From the NCBI RefSeq assembly GCF_014650815.1, contig NZ_BMVR01000002.1:372001-436000 (forward strand): 64,000 nucleotides of DNA, written 5' to 3'. The notes beneath the pieces are model-generated. The model made no database searches. It was not told the DNA's origin and worked only from the letters and a program-made list of their open reading frames with translations. This DNA is from Streptomyces flavofungini (GTDB taxonomy: Bacteria > Actinomycetota > Actinomycetes > Streptomycetales > Streptomycetaceae). The position numbers and the translations under genes are program-made. Below, piece by piece: positions 24,450-33,804 of the stretch (within the stretch, counting starts at the first letter, position 1; every line of letters begins with the position of its first letter).

Positions 24450-27392
24450 CTAGCCGCTGTCTCCGTCACCCTTGTCCGATCCCTTGCCGTCACCGCTGCC
24501 CGACGGCTTGGTCTGGGCGTCCTCGGCCCGCTGCAAGGCGTCCTGCAGCTTCTGCTGCGCCTTGCCGTAGGCCTCCCAGTCGTCGTTCTTGAGGGCCTCC
24601 TTGCCTTCGTCGATCGCCTTCTGGGCGTCGTCGATGGCCTTCTGGAGACTGGGGTTCTCCGTGGTCGGCGGCTTCTCCTTGTCCGGCTTATCGGGTTTGT
24701 CACCCTTGTCCGGTGGCTCGGTGGGAGTCTTGGCGGCTGTCCCGAAGACCACGTTGAGCGCCTTGTCCAAGGTGTCCTCGAAGGCGATCTTGTTGCCGTA
24801 GGTGACGAGGACCTTCTTCAGAAGCGGATACTTCAGCCCGCCGCCCTTGACGTAGACGGGCTCCACGTAGAGCAGCCCCCCGTCCAACGGCACGGTCAGC
24901 AGATTGCCGTAGTCGACCTCTGAGTCACCGCCCTTGAGAAGTCTGATCTGTTCCGCGATCGCTTCGTTGGAGTTGAACTTGCTCTGGACCTGTTTGGGTC
25001 CGTCGACCGTCGTGCTCGACGGCATCTTCAGGATTCTGATCTTGCCGTAGTCGCCTGTCCCCGCCTCGGCGTTGACCGACATGAAGGCACTCAGGTTGTC
25101 CCGGCCGTTGGGATTGAAGGACGTCGTCAGCGAGAAGTCCTGCTGTTTCTGGCCGGGCATCTTCATGCTCAGGTAGTACGGCGGCACCGCGCTCGACGTC
25201 TGGTTCGTCGGGTCGTCCGGCACCTGCCACACCTCGCTGCCGCTGAGGAACGTCTCGGCGTCCTTCACGTGGTAGCGGGTGAGCAGTTCGCGCTGCACCT
25301 TGAACAGGTCCTGCGGATAGCGCAGGTGGTCCATCAGGGCCGCGGAGATCTCGCTCTTGTCCTTGACGGTGCCCGGGAACGCCTTGCGCCACGTCTTGAG
25401 GACGGGGTCCTTGGTGTCCCACTCGTACAACTTGACGTCTCCGGTGTAGGCGTCGACGGTCGCCTTCACCGAGTTGCGGATGTAGTTGACCTGGTTCTGC
25501 TGGGCCACCACCGCGCGCTGGTTGTTCTTCGCCGTCAGCGAGTCGGCCGTGGTGTCGCCGAGCGTGGTCCGCGAGGCGTACGGATAGCCGTTGGTCGTGG
25601 TGTATGCGTCGACGATCCACTGGATCTTGTTGCCGACGACCGCCGGGTAGGCGTCGCCGTCGATGGTCAGCCAGGGGGCCACCGCTTCGACGCGTTCCTT
25701 GGGCGTGCGGTTGTACAGGATCCGCGAGCCCTCACCGATCGCTCCGGAGTACAGCATCTGCGGTTCGCCGAACGACACCGCGTACGCCGCCCTGTTGAGC
25801 GGATTGGAGAGGTTGACGCCGCTCTTGCCCTTGTAGCTGGTCGTCTTCTCGCCGTCGTCGTCGGAGTAGTCGATCTCCTTCTGGGGACCGCCGACGATCG
25901 AGTACTGCGTGGTCTTCTCGCCGTAGTAGATCCGCTGCTGGTACTTGCCCAGGTTGCCCTTGGACGGCAGGTCGGACTCGGTGAACTTCGGCCGTCCCTG
26001 CTCGTCGGCCTCGGTGCCCTTGGCCGCGACCACTCCGTAGCCGTGGGTGTAGCGGAAGTGGTCGTTGATCCAGTTGTTCTTCGGGATGCCGTCCAGGTTC
26101 AGCTCGCGCAGACCGATGACGGTGTCCTGCTCCTTGCCGTCCTTCGACTTGTACCGGTCGACGTCCAGGTTCGACGGGAAGCCGTAGTAGTTCTTCATCT
26201 GCTGGAGCTGCTGGAACGTCGGCGAGACGATGTTCGGGTCGAGCAGGCGCAGGCTCGCCGCGCCCGCCACGTCGTCGCGCAGCTTCGTCTTGTCGGTGGT
26301 CCGGCTGACGCCGGGGTACTCCGTGACGTCGGTGCCGCCGATGCCGTACGCCTTGCGGGTCGCCTCGAGGTTCTTCTCGACGTACGGCGACTCCTTGGCC
26401 TGCTCGTTCGGCTGGACCTGGAACTTCTGCACGATGGCCGGGTACAGACCGCCGATGAGGATCGCGGAGAGCACCATCAGGCCGAAGCCGATGACCGGGA
26501 GCTGCCAGGTGCGCCGCCACAGCGTCGCGAAGAACAGCAGCGCGCAGATGACGGCGATGCAGAACAGGATGGTCTTCGCCGGGAGGTAGGCGTTCGCGTC
26601 GACGTAGCGCAGGCCCGTCCAGTTGCCGGTGGCCTTGAAGTCACTGGACTTCACCGCGAGGCCGTACCGGTCGAGCCAGTACGCGACCGCCTTGAGGGCC
26701 ACGAAGATGCCGATGAGCACCGAGAGGTGACCGGTCGCCGCGGCCGTGGCCCGCCCGCCGGGGCTGGTGATGCGCAGCCCGCCGTACAGGTAGTGGGTCA
26801 GGGCGGCGGCGATCACCGAGAGCACCGCGGCGGCGAAGCCGAAGCCCAGCAGGAAGCGGTACCAGGGCAGGTCGAAGGCGAAGAAGGACACGTCCAGATG
26901 GAACTGGGGGTCCTTCTGGTGGAAGGGGACGCCGTTGACCCACATCAGCCAGGTGCGCCACTGGCCGGCGGCGGACGCGCCCGCGATCAGGCCGACGAGG
27001 GCCGTGATGCCGATCAGCAGCCACTTCTTGTAGGGCGCGATCGCCATGCGGTACCGGTCGAGGCTCTGCTGCTCCATCGACATGGCGCTGAGCGGCGGGC
27101 GCAGCCGGTGCGCCAGCCAGATGTTCACGCCGACCGCGGCCGCCATGAGCAGACCGAAGACGAAGAACAGGCCGATCTTGGTCCACAGGGTGGTCGTGAA
27201 GACCGATGAATAGCCGACCGAGCGGTACCAGAGCCAGTCCGTCCAGAATCCCGCGAACATGACGAACGCCATGGCCAGTACGGCCAGGACGCCCAGCGTC
27301 ATGAGCAGGGTCCGGACGCGACGGGACGGTCGGCCCACTCTGATCCGTGGCCCCGTCGGGCCTCCGCCGCGGTCCGGCATCTGGAAAGCCAA
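24450..27392 (-). CDS. UPF0182-family large membrane protein
   Basis: 980 aa. The first ~340 residues carry about seven membrane helices (for example [49 protein letters not shown]). A large, probably extracytoplasmic domain follows, with blocks such as [16 protein letters not shown] and RFTHGYGV-like FRYTHGYG that typify UPF0182. The last ~110 residues are Lys/Pro/Asp-rich ([18 protein letters not shown]) and then helical and charged. Function unknown; the family is nearly universal in actinobacteria and has a mycobacterial counterpart next to the PDZ protease gene, as here. A TTG start at 27392 is chosen because GAGG sits eight bases upstream; ATG 27380 four codons later is the alternative. 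Confidence 0.9.
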   Translation of the reverse strand: MAFQMPDRGGGPTGPRIRVGRPSRRVRTLLMTLGVLAVLAMAFVMFAGFWTDWLWYRSVGYSSVFTTTLWTKIGLFFVFGLLMAAAVGVNIWLAHRLRPPLSAMSMEQQSLDRYRMAIAPYKKWLLIGITALVGLIAGASAAGQWRTWLMWVNGVPFHQKDPQFHLDVSFFAFDLPWYRFLLGFGFAAAVLSVIAAALTHYLYGGLRITSPGGRATAAATGHLSVLIGIFVALKAVAYWLDRYGLAVKSSDFKATGNWTGLRYVDANAYLPAKTILFCIAVICALLFFATLWRRTWQLPVIGFGLMVLSAILIGGLYPAIVQKFQVQPNEQAKESPYVEKNLEATRKAYGIGGTDVTEYPGVSRTTDKTKLRDDVAGAASLRLLDPNIVSPTFQQLQQMKNYYGFPSNLDVDRYKSKDGKEQDTVIGLRELNLDGIPKNNWINDHFRYTHGYGVVAAKGTEADEQGRPKFTESDLPSKGNLGKYQQRIYYGEKTTQYSIVGGPQKEIDYSDDDGEKTTSYKGKSGVNLSNPLNRAAYAVSFGEPQMLYSGAIGEGSRILYNRTPKERVEAVAPWLTIDGDAYPAVVGNKIQWIVDAYTTTNGYPYASRTTLGDTTADSLTAKNNQRAVVAQQNQVNYIRNSVKATVDAYTGDVKLYEWDTKDPVLKTWRKAFPGTVKDKSEISAALMDHLRYPQDLFKVQRELLTRYHVKDAETFLSGSEVWQVPDDPTNQTSSAVPPYYLSMKMPGQKQQDFSLTTSFNPNGRDNLSAFMSVNAEAGTGDYGKIRILKMPSSTTVDGPKQVQSKFNSNEAIAEQIRLLKGGDSEVDYGNLLTVPLDGGLLYVEPVYVKGGGLKYPLLKKVLVTYGNKIAFEDTLDKALNVVFGTAAKTPTEPPDKGDKPDKPDKEKPPTTENPSLQKAIDDAQKAIDEGKEALKNDDWEAYGKAQQKLQDALQRAEDAQTKPSGSGDGKGSDKGDGDSG

Positions 27393-27531
27393 GGTGCGCA
27401 CCTCGAAGTTCGCTGTAGCTGTTGCTGTGGCTGGCTGAAACGGGCCCCGCGATCGTAGAGCCCACTCATGCAACTTACCGACGCTTTACTCAGTTCCCGT
27501 TCCCGGGTCCGAACGAGGCAGGATATTGGGC

Positions 27532-28089
27532 ATGCCCAACGTTTCCTCCTCCGGCCCACCGATGGCCGCGAGTCCCCTCACCCGCGCAGTGCTCGAAATC
27601 GACGACTATGTCGCCGGTCTCGGCTGGGATCAGCCCGCACGGCTCTTCGCGCTCGTCGACACCGCCCGGCTCCGTGTACAGGAGCCGACCCTGGCGGACC
27701 GCCTCGGCCTGGCCGACGCCCCGTCCGCCGCGCCCCTGACCCCCATCGAGCAGGAGGAACTGCCCCCGGGCTCCCCGCTCGACGAGTTCCTCGGCACCAT
27801 CGCCTGGCCCGACTCGGTCGCCGGCTGCGCCCTGAGCGTGGAGCGCCTGATGCTCCCGCCGTCCGCGGAGGCATCCGTTCCGGAGGGCATGAGCGAGAAG
27901 CAACTGGCGAAGTGGGTGGCCAAGCACCCCGAGCGCCAGGAGGTCCGCATGACCGTCGCGGTGCTGCGCGACGGCGCCCGCGAGTCGGCGCTGCGGCTGC
28001 GCGAGAAGGACGCGGCCACGGACGTCCTCACGGGCTCCGACCTGGTGCCGGGCCTCGCGGAGGCACTGGCGGCGACCTTCGCCGAGTAG
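27532..28089 (+). CDS. PPA1309-family conserved actinobacterial protein
   Basis: 185 aa, soluble, no recognised catalytic motif. Characteristic segments are AVLEIDDYVAGLGWDQPARLFALVDTA near the N-terminus, then LDEFLGTIAWPDSVAGCALSVERLMLPP and ERQEVRMTVAVLRDGARESALRLREKD. It is a strictly actinobacterial family of unknown function. Divergent from the UPF0182 gene (139 bp apart) and convergent with the PDZ protease gene, with a hairpin between. The ATG at 27532 follows GGCAGGATATT. Confidence 0.85.
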   Translation: MPNVSSSGPPMAASPLTRAVLEIDDYVAGLGWDQPARLFALVDTARLRVQEPTLADRLGLADAPSAAPLTPIEQEELPPGSPLDEFLGTIAWPDSVAGCALSVERLMLPPSAEASVPEGMSEKQLAKWVAKHPERQEVRMTVAVLRDGARESALRLREKDAATDVLTGSDLVPGLAEALAATFAE

Positions 28090-28135
28090 CACCTCGCCCG
28101 TACGGAGCGAGTTCCTGATCCTGTTCACGCGCTAC

Positions 28136-28168
28136 GTGGCCGGGGCCGGCGTCGGCCGCCCCGGCCAC
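28136..28168. terminator. Convergent terminator
   Basis: GTGGCCGGGG (28136-28145) pairs with CCCCGGCCAC (28159-28168), with one more base pair inside. It lies between the stop codons of the PPA1309-like gene and the PDZ protease gene and can serve both strands. Confidence 0.7.
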
Positions 28169-28178
28169 TGCCGTCGTG

Positions 28179-29273
28179 TCAGCTCTTGGTGGTGCACTTC
28201 GGCAGGTCAGCGGTGTCGCCCTTGCTGATGGCCTTGAGCGACTTCACGGCGTCCTTGATGGTGTCCACCTTGACCAGCGTGAGCCCGTCGGGGACGTCGC
28301 TCGCGGCGGACGCGCAGTTGTCCTTCGGCGTCAGGAAGTACTCGGCGCCCTTGTCGCGCGCGCCGACGGTCTTCATCTCGATGCCGCCGATCGGGCCGAC
28401 CTTGCCGTTGTCCTCGATGGTGCCGGTACCGGCGACGAACTTGCCGCCGGTGAGGTCGCCGGGCGTGAGCTTGTCCACGATGCCGAGGGCGAACATCAGC
28501 CCGGCGCTGGGCCCGCCCACGTCGGCGAGCTTGATGTCGATGGTGAACGGGTACGTGTGGTCGGTCCCGGCCTTGATGCCGACCATCGCACGCTTGGCGT
28601 CGTCCTCGGCCTTCGTCGTGGTGATCTTCACTTCCTCGGTCGCCGCCGGGCGCTTGCCCGCCTTCTCCGCGGCCGCCGCCTCCTTGACGGGGACGATGCC
28701 GAACACGACCTGCTCGCCCGGCTTGTGCTTCCTGACGAGCTCGGCGACGTCCGTGAACTCCTTCACGGGCTTGCCGTCGACGCTCCTGATGACGTCACCG
28801 GCGTGCAGCCTGCCCTCGGCCGGGCTGTCCTTGTAGACGGTGGCGACGACCACCTGCGACTTCACGGGGATCTTCAGTTCCTTCAGGGCCGCGACCTTCG
28901 CGCTCTCCTGGGACTGGCTGAACTCCTCCGCGTTCTCCTGCGTCGACTGCTGCTCGGTCTTGCCGTTCGGGTACAGCGTGTCGTGCGGTACGACGATGTT
29001 GTCGTGCGCCAGCCAGCCGTACACGGCCTCCGGGAGGTTCATCTTGTAGTCGGCGCTGGTCACCCGGACCGTCGTCATGTTCAGGTGGCCGCTCGTCGGG
29101 TACGTCTTGCGGCCCGAGATCTGCAGCACCGGCTCGCCGTCGTGGTCCCCCAGGGTGTTCACCGTCGGCCCCGGCGACATCTCCGAGTACGGCACCTTGA
29201 TGAGCACTCCGGCACAGAGCAGCGCGATCAGCATCAGGGTGGAGGCGAGCATCGTCGCAGTGCGGCGTGGCAT
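28179..29273 (-). CDS. PDZ-domain Lon-like (S16) membrane-anchored protease, YlbL type
   Basis: 364 aa. An N-terminal signal anchor (TATMLASTLMLIALLCAGVLI, residues 5-25) places the protein outside the membrane. A PDZ domain (about 135-195, SQVVVATVYKDSPAEGRLHAGDVIRSVDG) is followed by a Lon-type proteolytic domain with the Ser-Lys dyad S256 (GGPSAGLMFAL) and K301 (GGIEMKTVGARDKGAEYF). There is no AAA+ domain. Homologues include B. subtilis YlbL and a mycobacterial protein next to the UPF0182 gene, matching the neighbourhood here. Likely role: processing or quality control of exported proteins. Confidence 0.93.
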   Translation of the reverse strand: MPRRTATMLASTLMLIALLCAGVLIKVPYSEMSPGPTVNTLGDHDGEPVLQISGRKTYPTSGHLNMTTVRVTSADYKMNLPEAVYGWLAHDNIVVPHDTLYPNGKTEQQSTQENAEEFSQSQESAKVAALKELKIPVKSQVVVATVYKDSPAEGRLHAGDVIRSVDGKPVKEFTDVAELVRKHKPGEQVVFGIVPVKEAAAAEKAGKRPAATEEVKITTTKAEDDAKRAMVGIKAGTDHTYPFTIDIKLADVGGPSAGLMFALGIVDKLTPGDLTGGKFVAGTGTIEDNGKVGPIGGIEMKTVGARDKGAEYFLTPKDNCASAASDVPDGLTLVKVDTIKDAVKSLKAISKGDTADLPKCTTKS

Positions 29274-29325
29274 GGAACGACAGTACGGGACGGTCCTGTG
29301 GGTGCATCCCTGGGGCGTCCGTACG

Positions 29326-29384
29326 GGATCAGGCGGGGCCCGGCCGAGGGGATCAGGCAGGCCGATCAGACAGGCGGATCAGGC
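29326..29384. repeat. GGATCAGGC short repeats, one containing a stop codon
   Basis: GGATCAGGC at 29326-29334, 29350-29358 and 29376-29384, with a variant CGATCAGAC at 29363-29371. The last copy carries the stop codon of the small membrane-protein gene. The same core, GGATCAGGC, occurs in the repeat at the rsrA stop codon. Confidence 0.7.
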
Positions 29385-29561
29385 AGGGGTGTCGGAGCGC
29401 GAGTGGGACTTCTCCATCGCCTCGCGGAACGCGGCATAGCCGTGCAGCTCGGTGTTGTCACCGGTCCTGCCGCTCTTGCGGTTCCGGTTGGCCCAACCGG
29501 CCCACAGACCGGCACCGACCGCCGCCAGCAGCGGAATCAGCAACCAGGCAAGCGACGCCAT
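29379..29561 (-). CDS. Small single-pass membrane protein
   Basis: 60 aa: one N-terminal hydrophobic helix (ASLAWLLIPLLAAVGAGLWAGW, residues 2-23) followed by a basic then polar cytoplasmic tail (ANRNRKSGRTGDNTELHGYAAFREAMEKS). The shape and sequence are conserved in streptomycete genomes as an unnamed protein. It lies between moaE and the PDZ protease gene, all on the minus strand. No function is known. The distinct tail with the LHGYAAFREAME segment suggests a real protein rather than a chance frame. Confidence 0.78.
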   Translation of the reverse strand: MASLAWLLIPLLAAVGAGLWAGWANRNRKSGRTGDNTELHGYAAFREAMEKSHSRSDTPA

Positions 29562-29691
29562 GTCGACCTCCCGACCCCATGAGCGACAAAAAACTGACTG
29601 ATCAGCAGATTAACCATCCGCTCCGTCAACGCTCACGGCAGGGGTCGGGTTACGCAACCGGAGCCCCCTGGCCTATGCCCCGCCCTGCCCT

Positions 29692-29767
29692 CCCGTCGCC
29701 CGACAGCGCTACGCGCCAACCCACCCTCCCGTCGCCCGACCACCACCCCTCAACGACAGCGCTACGC
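29692..29767. repeat. Dispersed intergenic repeat, copies 2 and 3
   Basis: Copy 2 (29728-29767) matches 13507-13546 at 37 of 40 positions. Copy 3 (29692-29714) has the same two ends but lacks the central 17 bp. Copy 2 includes the moaE stop codon (TAG at 29764-29762 on the minus strand). The 200-bp gap from 29562 to 29761 is otherwise unremarkable. Confidence 0.78.
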
Positions 29768-30223
29768 CCCGACCCATTCTTCTTGGCCATCGGAGAACCG
29801 CTGATGCTTCCAGATGGGCACCTCGTGCTTGAGGTCGTCGATCAGCTTGCGGCAGGCGGCGAAGGCCTCGGCCCGGTGCGGGCAGGACACCGCGACCACG
29901 ACCGCGAGGTCCCCCACGGCGAGGTCACCGACCCGGTGCACGGCGGCCAGGGCGCGCACGGGGAAGTCGGCGACGACCTTCTCGGCCACCCGGCGCAGCT
30001 CGGCCTCGGCGCTGGGGTGGCTGGAGTACCCCAGCTCGTCGACGTCCGCGCCCCCGTCGTGATCGCGCACCGTCCCGACGAACAGCGCCGTGCCCCCCGC
30101 GGAGTCGTCCCCGACGGCACGGAAGACCTCGTCGAGCGAGAGCGGGGTGTCCCGGATCGCCAACAGCCGAATCGGCTCCTCGGCAGCCCGCTCACCGGGA
30201 TGGTCCATCGTTTCAAGCGCCAT
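29762..30223 (-). CDS. moaE: Molybdopterin synthase catalytic subunit
   Basis: 153 aa. Inserts the dithiolene sulfurs into precursor Z together with MoaD. Conserved motifs: FVGTVRD (48-54) and the active-site lysines K132 and K139 in LKHEVPIWKHQ, plus CPHRAEAFAACRKLID. No moaD lies nearby. The ATG at 30223 is chosen because the N-terminus of the family lies close to RLLAIRDTPLSLDEV; upstream in-frame codons are cysteine/arginine-rich and non-coding in character. Its stop codon lies within a dispersed repeat. Confidence 0.94.
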   Translation of the reverse strand: MALETMDHPGERAAEEPIRLLAIRDTPLSLDEVFRAVGDDSAGGTALFVGTVRDHDGGADVDELGYSSHPSAEAELRRVAEKVVADFPVRALAAVHRVGDLAVGDLAVVVAVSCPHRAEAFAACRKLIDDLKHEVPIWKHQRFSDGQEEWVGA

Positions 30224-30339
30224 GAACCCATCGTGCCCCACACGACTGACATCCCGGAATAGCCGTTTCCCCCGGCACCGGCACACGCCCCTTGGACGTC
30301 CCTACAGCCCCACGCCGCGCTACGGGGCCACCAGCACCC

Positions 30340-31542
30340 TTACAGCCGCCGCCGAGCCTTCCGAGCCCGCCGCACCAGGGCAGCCGTACCCAGCAGAGCC
30401 ACCGTGGCCCCCGCCGCCCCCGCAGCCGTGGCGTCCTTGCGCCCGAGCCGCCGCCCAGCCACAGTCCGCCGCCCGGCAACCTCCTCGAGCAACTCCGCGA
30501 GCACCTCTTCATTGGTCCACTGCGGCCGCCAGCCCGCATCGTGCAGCCGACTGACACTCACGACCCACGGATACATCGTGTAGGCCAGATCCCCCGCAGG
30601 GGACGGAGTGAGCCCGATCCGATGCAGCCGAGCAGCCGCACCGAGCGCGACGGCGGACGGCAGCTCCATGCGCCGGATCCCGCTCAGTTCCTCGACCTCC
30701 TCCTGCTCAAGCCACCCGTCGCACCCCACGGCCAGATCCCCGTCGACCTTCTCCACGACGGCGTACTCCAGCGCACTGCACAGATCGTCGACGTGGCAGA
30801 ACTGCCAAGCGGGCCGCGACCCGGCCACGACAAGGAGCCGAGGCGACTCGAAGTACCTGGTCAGCGCGGTGTCGGTGCCGCCGACGAGGATGGCGGGGCG
30901 CACCACGGTGACGTTGAGACCGGGATGCGCGCGCGGCGCGCGACGGGCGAGCCGCTCGATCTCCAGGAGGTCGCCGACACCGGTCGCCTCCGCGGTGGCC
31001 TTCAATTCGGCGTCTTCGGAGAGGGGCAGTTCGTTGTCGGCGAGTGCTCCGTAGACCATCGCCGAGGTGCACAGGACGACCCGGTGCACGCCCGCGGCGG
31101 CGGCCGCGGTGAGGACGGTCTGGGTGCCCCGCACGTTGTACGCGGTGCGGGCCGCGGCGTCGGTCTCCAGGTCGAGGTCGAGCGCCAGGTGCACCACGAC
31201 GTCGACGCCGCGCAGCTTCTCGGCGATCGCCGGGTCCCGGACGTCCAGGATGTGCCACTGCGCCTGCGCGCACTCACCGCGGCGCTCGTCGATGGCCACG
31301 ACCTGCTTGATCTCGTCGGACGCGGCCAGGCGCTCGGTGAGCTGCGCGCCCACGCCCGTGGCCGCGCCGGTGACGGCGACGACGGGGCCGCGCGGGGCTG
31401 CGGACGAGGAGCTGTCACGCAGCGGCACCACCGAGGGTGGCGTCTCCTCCGCCGGCGTGGTGTCCGGCCCGCCGCCGGCTTCGGGCGGCGTCGGGTCTTC
31501 GGGGTTTCGCGCTGCGCGAACCTGTGGATCTGGGGAACTCAC
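30340..31542 (-). CDS. NAD(P)-dependent epimerase/SDR-type protein with a C-terminal membrane segment
   Basis: 400 aa from the GTG at 31542, which follows GGAGA at good spacing. After a ~55-residue low-complexity leader the Rossmann motif appears as VVAVTGAATGVGAQL. Further extended-SDR features are LDVRDPAIAEKLRGVDVVVHLA, NVRGTQTVLTAAAAAGVHRVVLCTSAMVYG (Ser and Tyr) and VTVVRPAILVGG. The usual YxxxK is not intact: the tyrosine of SAMVYGALADN is not followed by lysine at +4, so it may bind the nucleotide without being a classical dehydrogenase. The C-terminus has one short hydrophobic stretch and then a very basic tail (RRARKARRRL). Divergent from the DUF2342 gene. Confidence 0.82.
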   Translation of the reverse strand: MSSPDPQVRAARNPEDPTPPEAGGGPDTTPAEETPPSVVPLRDSSSSAAPRGPVVAVTGAATGVGAQLTERLAASDEIKQVVAIDERRGECAQAQWHILDVRDPAIAEKLRGVDVVVHLALDLDLETDAAARTAYNVRGTQTVLTAAAAAGVHRVVLCTSAMVYGALADNELPLSEDAELKATAEATGVGDLLEIERLARRAPRAHPGLNVTVVRPAILVGGTDTALTRYFESPRLLVVAGSRPAWQFCHVDDLCSALEYAVVEKVDGDLAVGCDGWLEQEEVEELSGIRRMELPSAVALGAAARLHRIGLTPSPAGDLAYTMYPWVVSVSRLHDAGWRPQWTNEEVLAELLEEVAGRRTVAGRRLGRKDATAAGAAGATVALLGTAALVRRARKARRRL

Positions 31543-31735
31543 CGGGCGTCTCCAGCGGTTGTCTTCAGTACAGACGCAAACTGACGCGTACGTACCAGGT
31601 GGCACCATCCTGCCGCAGCCCCCGGGGCGGCGGAGCACCGAGGCCCGAACCCGCCACGGTGTCTACGCTGGGTGGTGTTGTCGGGCAGCCGCCGCCGGAC
31701 CCAAGATCCGGTGGCCTTACGAGCCGAGGAACCCC

Positions 31736-33187
31736 GTGAGTGACACCCCATTCGGATTCGGCCTTCCGCCGGAGGAGCCGGAGAACGGCGACGAGGGCAA
31801 GAAGAAGGACACCCCCGGAGGGGGACAGGGTTCCGGTGGCCCTGCCAACCCGTTCGGCTTCGGGCCGCTGGGCCCGGGCGGCGCGGGGGGTGACAACCCC
31901 TTCGCCGCGATGTTCGGATCGATGAATCCGAACGACCTGGGCGCGGCGTTCCAGCAGCTCGGCCAGATGCTGTCGTACGAGGGCGGTCCCGTGAACTGGG
32001 ACATGGCCAAGGACATCGCCCGCCAGACCGTCGCGCAAGGCACCGCGGACGGCACCAAGGACGCGAGCGTCGGCCCGGCCGAGCGCTCCGCGGTCGAGGA
32101 GGCCGTGCGCCTGGCGGACCTGTGGCTGGACGACGCGACGTCCCTGCCGTCCGGCGCGGGCAGCGCCGTGGCCTGGAGCCGCGCCGAGTGGGTCGAGGCG
32201 ACGCTCCCGGCCTGGAAGGAGCTCGTCGACCCGGTCGCCGAGCGCGTCGGCCTCGCCATGGGCGACGTCCTGCCGGACGAGATGCAGGCCATGGCGGGCC
32301 CGCTGATCGGCATGATGCGCTCCATGGGCGGCGCCATGTTCGGCCAGCAGATCGGCCAGGCCGTCGGCGTCCTCGCGGGCGAGGTCGTCGGCTCCACGGA
32401 CATCGGCCTGCCGCTCGGCCCGGCGGGCAAGGCCGCGCTGCTGCCGGTGAACGTGGAGGCGTTCGGCAAGGACCTGGGTGTGCCGATGGATGAGGTGCGC
32501 CTGTATCTGGCCCTGCGCGAGGCCGCCCACCAGCGGCTCTTCGCACACGTGCCGTGGCTGCGCTCGCATCTGTTCGGCGCCGTCGAGGGGTACGCGCGCG
32601 GGATCAAGGTCGACACCTCCAAGCTGGAGGACGTCGTCGGCCAGTTCGACCCGCAGAACCCGGAGCAGCTGCAGGAGGCGCTCCAGCAGGGCATGTTCCA
32701 GCCGGAGGACACCGCCGAGCAGAAGGCGGCCCTCGCCCGCCTGGAGACCGCTCTGGCGCTCGTCGAGGGCTGGGTGGACGCGGTCGTGCACGCGGCGGCC
32801 AAGCCCCGTCTGACGTCCGCGGACGCGCTGCGCGAGACGCTGCGCAGGCGCCGTGCCACCGGCGGCCCCGCCGAGCAGACCTTCGCCACCCTGATCGGCC
32901 TCGAACTGCGCCCCCGCCGCCTGCGGGACGCCTCGCGCCTGTGGGCCTCGCTCACGGACGCGCGTGGCGTGGACGGCCGCGACGGCCTGTGGGCCCACCC
33001 GGACATGCTCCCGACGGCGTCGGACCTGGACGACCCGGACGGCTTCGTGCACCGCGAACAGCTGGACTTCTCCGAGCTGGACAAGATGCTCGGCGAGGCG
33101 GCGGACGGCCGGGCGGCGGACAAGCCGGACCTGTCCAAGGGCGACGATGACGGCAGCACCGACAGCAAGGACGACGACGGCAAGTGA
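31736..33187 (+). CDS. DUF2342-type zinc-dependent metalloprotease-like protein
   Basis: 483 aa. After a Gly/Pro/Phe-rich disordered N-terminus (NPFGFGPLGPGGAGG) the conserved core includes QQIGQAVGVLAGEVVGSTDIGLPL, VYLALREAAH-like RLYLALREAAHQRLFAHVPWLRSHL and LVEGWVDAVV. The family is annotated as a putative hydrolase/zinc metalloprotease on the basis of conserved Glu and His residues; it lacks a standard HExxH. It has a mycobacterial counterpart in the same gene neighbourhood. The GTG at 31736 is preceded by GAGGA five bases upstream. The C-terminal ~30 residues are very acidic. Its stop overlaps the start of the Nudix gene by 4 nt. Confidence 0.88.
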   Translation: MSDTPFGFGLPPEEPENGDEGKKKDTPGGGQGSGGPANPFGFGPLGPGGAGGDNPFAAMFGSMNPNDLGAAFQQLGQMLSYEGGPVNWDMAKDIARQTVAQGTADGTKDASVGPAERSAVEEAVRLADLWLDDATSLPSGAGSAVAWSRAEWVEATLPAWKELVDPVAERVGLAMGDVLPDEMQAMAGPLIGMMRSMGGAMFGQQIGQAVGVLAGEVVGSTDIGLPLGPAGKAALLPVNVEAFGKDLGVPMDEVRLYLALREAAHQRLFAHVPWLRSHLFGAVEGYARGIKVDTSKLEDVVGQFDPQNPEQLQEALQQGMFQPEDTAEQKAALARLETALALVEGWVDAVVHAAAKPRLTSADALRETLRRRRATGGPAEQTFATLIGLELRPRRLRDASRLWASLTDARGVDGRDGLWAHPDMLPTASDLDDPDGFVHREQLDFSELDKMLGEAADGRAADKPDLSKGDDDGSTDSKDDDGK

Positions 33188-33729
33188 GCCTGCACGACGA
33201 CGCGGTTCTCGTACTGAAGGCATACGACGACCGGGACGACCAGGACGCGACCCAGGAAGAGCTGCGCCAGTACTACCTGGACCACCTGGCCGCGCACCCC
33301 GACGACGGCCTGTGGAAGGCCTGCACGGACGGTCATGTGACGGCCAGCGCCCTGGTGATCGACCCGTCGCGCGGGCGCGTGCTGCTCACGCTGCACAAGA
33401 AGCTGCGGATGTGGCTCCAGATGGGCGGCCACTGCGAGCCGGGCGACGCCTCCCTGGCCGCCGCCGCGCTGCGCGAGGCCACCGAGGAGTCGGGCGTCCC
33501 GGGCCTGTCGCTGCTGCCCGGCGGCCCGGTCCGCCTGGACCGGCACCCGATCCCCGGGCCGTGCACCCAGCACCTGGACGTGCAGTACGCCGCTCTTGCC
33601 CCGGCGGACGCGATCGAGGCGATCAGCGACGAATCGTTGGACCTGCGGTGGTTCGCCTACGACGAGGTGGCGGACGTGGCGGACGAGTCCGTCGTACGCC
33701 TGGTGCGAGCCACTCGCGCGCGGCTGTGA
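33184..33729 (+). CDS. Nudix hydrolase
   Basis: 181 aa. The Nudix box is complete: GGHCEPGD...LREATEESGV (about residues 80-103), which coordinates the divalent metal for hydrolysis of a nucleoside-diphosphate-linked substrate. The N-terminal ~55 residues form a helical segment (TQEELRQYYLDHLAAHPDDGLWKA). The substrate is unknown. The GTG start overlaps the preceding stop (GTGA), so translation is coupled to the metalloprotease-like gene. Confidence 0.9.
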   Translation: MSLHDDAVLVLKAYDDRDDQDATQEELRQYYLDHLAAHPDDGLWKACTDGHVTASALVIDPSRGRVLLTLHKKLRMWLQMGGHCEPGDASLAAAALREATEESGVPGLSLLPGGPVRLDRHPIPGPCTQHLDVQYAALAPADAIEAISDESLDLRWFAYDEVADVADESVVRLVRATRARL

Positions 33730-33747
33730 CGCGCCACTGAGACGTGG

Positions 33748-33793
33748 ACATGGGTAAGGGGCGGTCGCCACGGCGACCGCCCCTTACCCATGT
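33748..33793. terminator. Strong bidirectional terminator
   Basis: Perfect 21-bp stem, 33748-33768 with 33773-33793, and a 4-nt loop. It lies 18 nt after the Nudix stop and 11 nt after the stop of the convergent AIM24 gene. Confidence 0.9.
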
Positions 33794-33804
33794 CTCCTGG
33801 GGAA

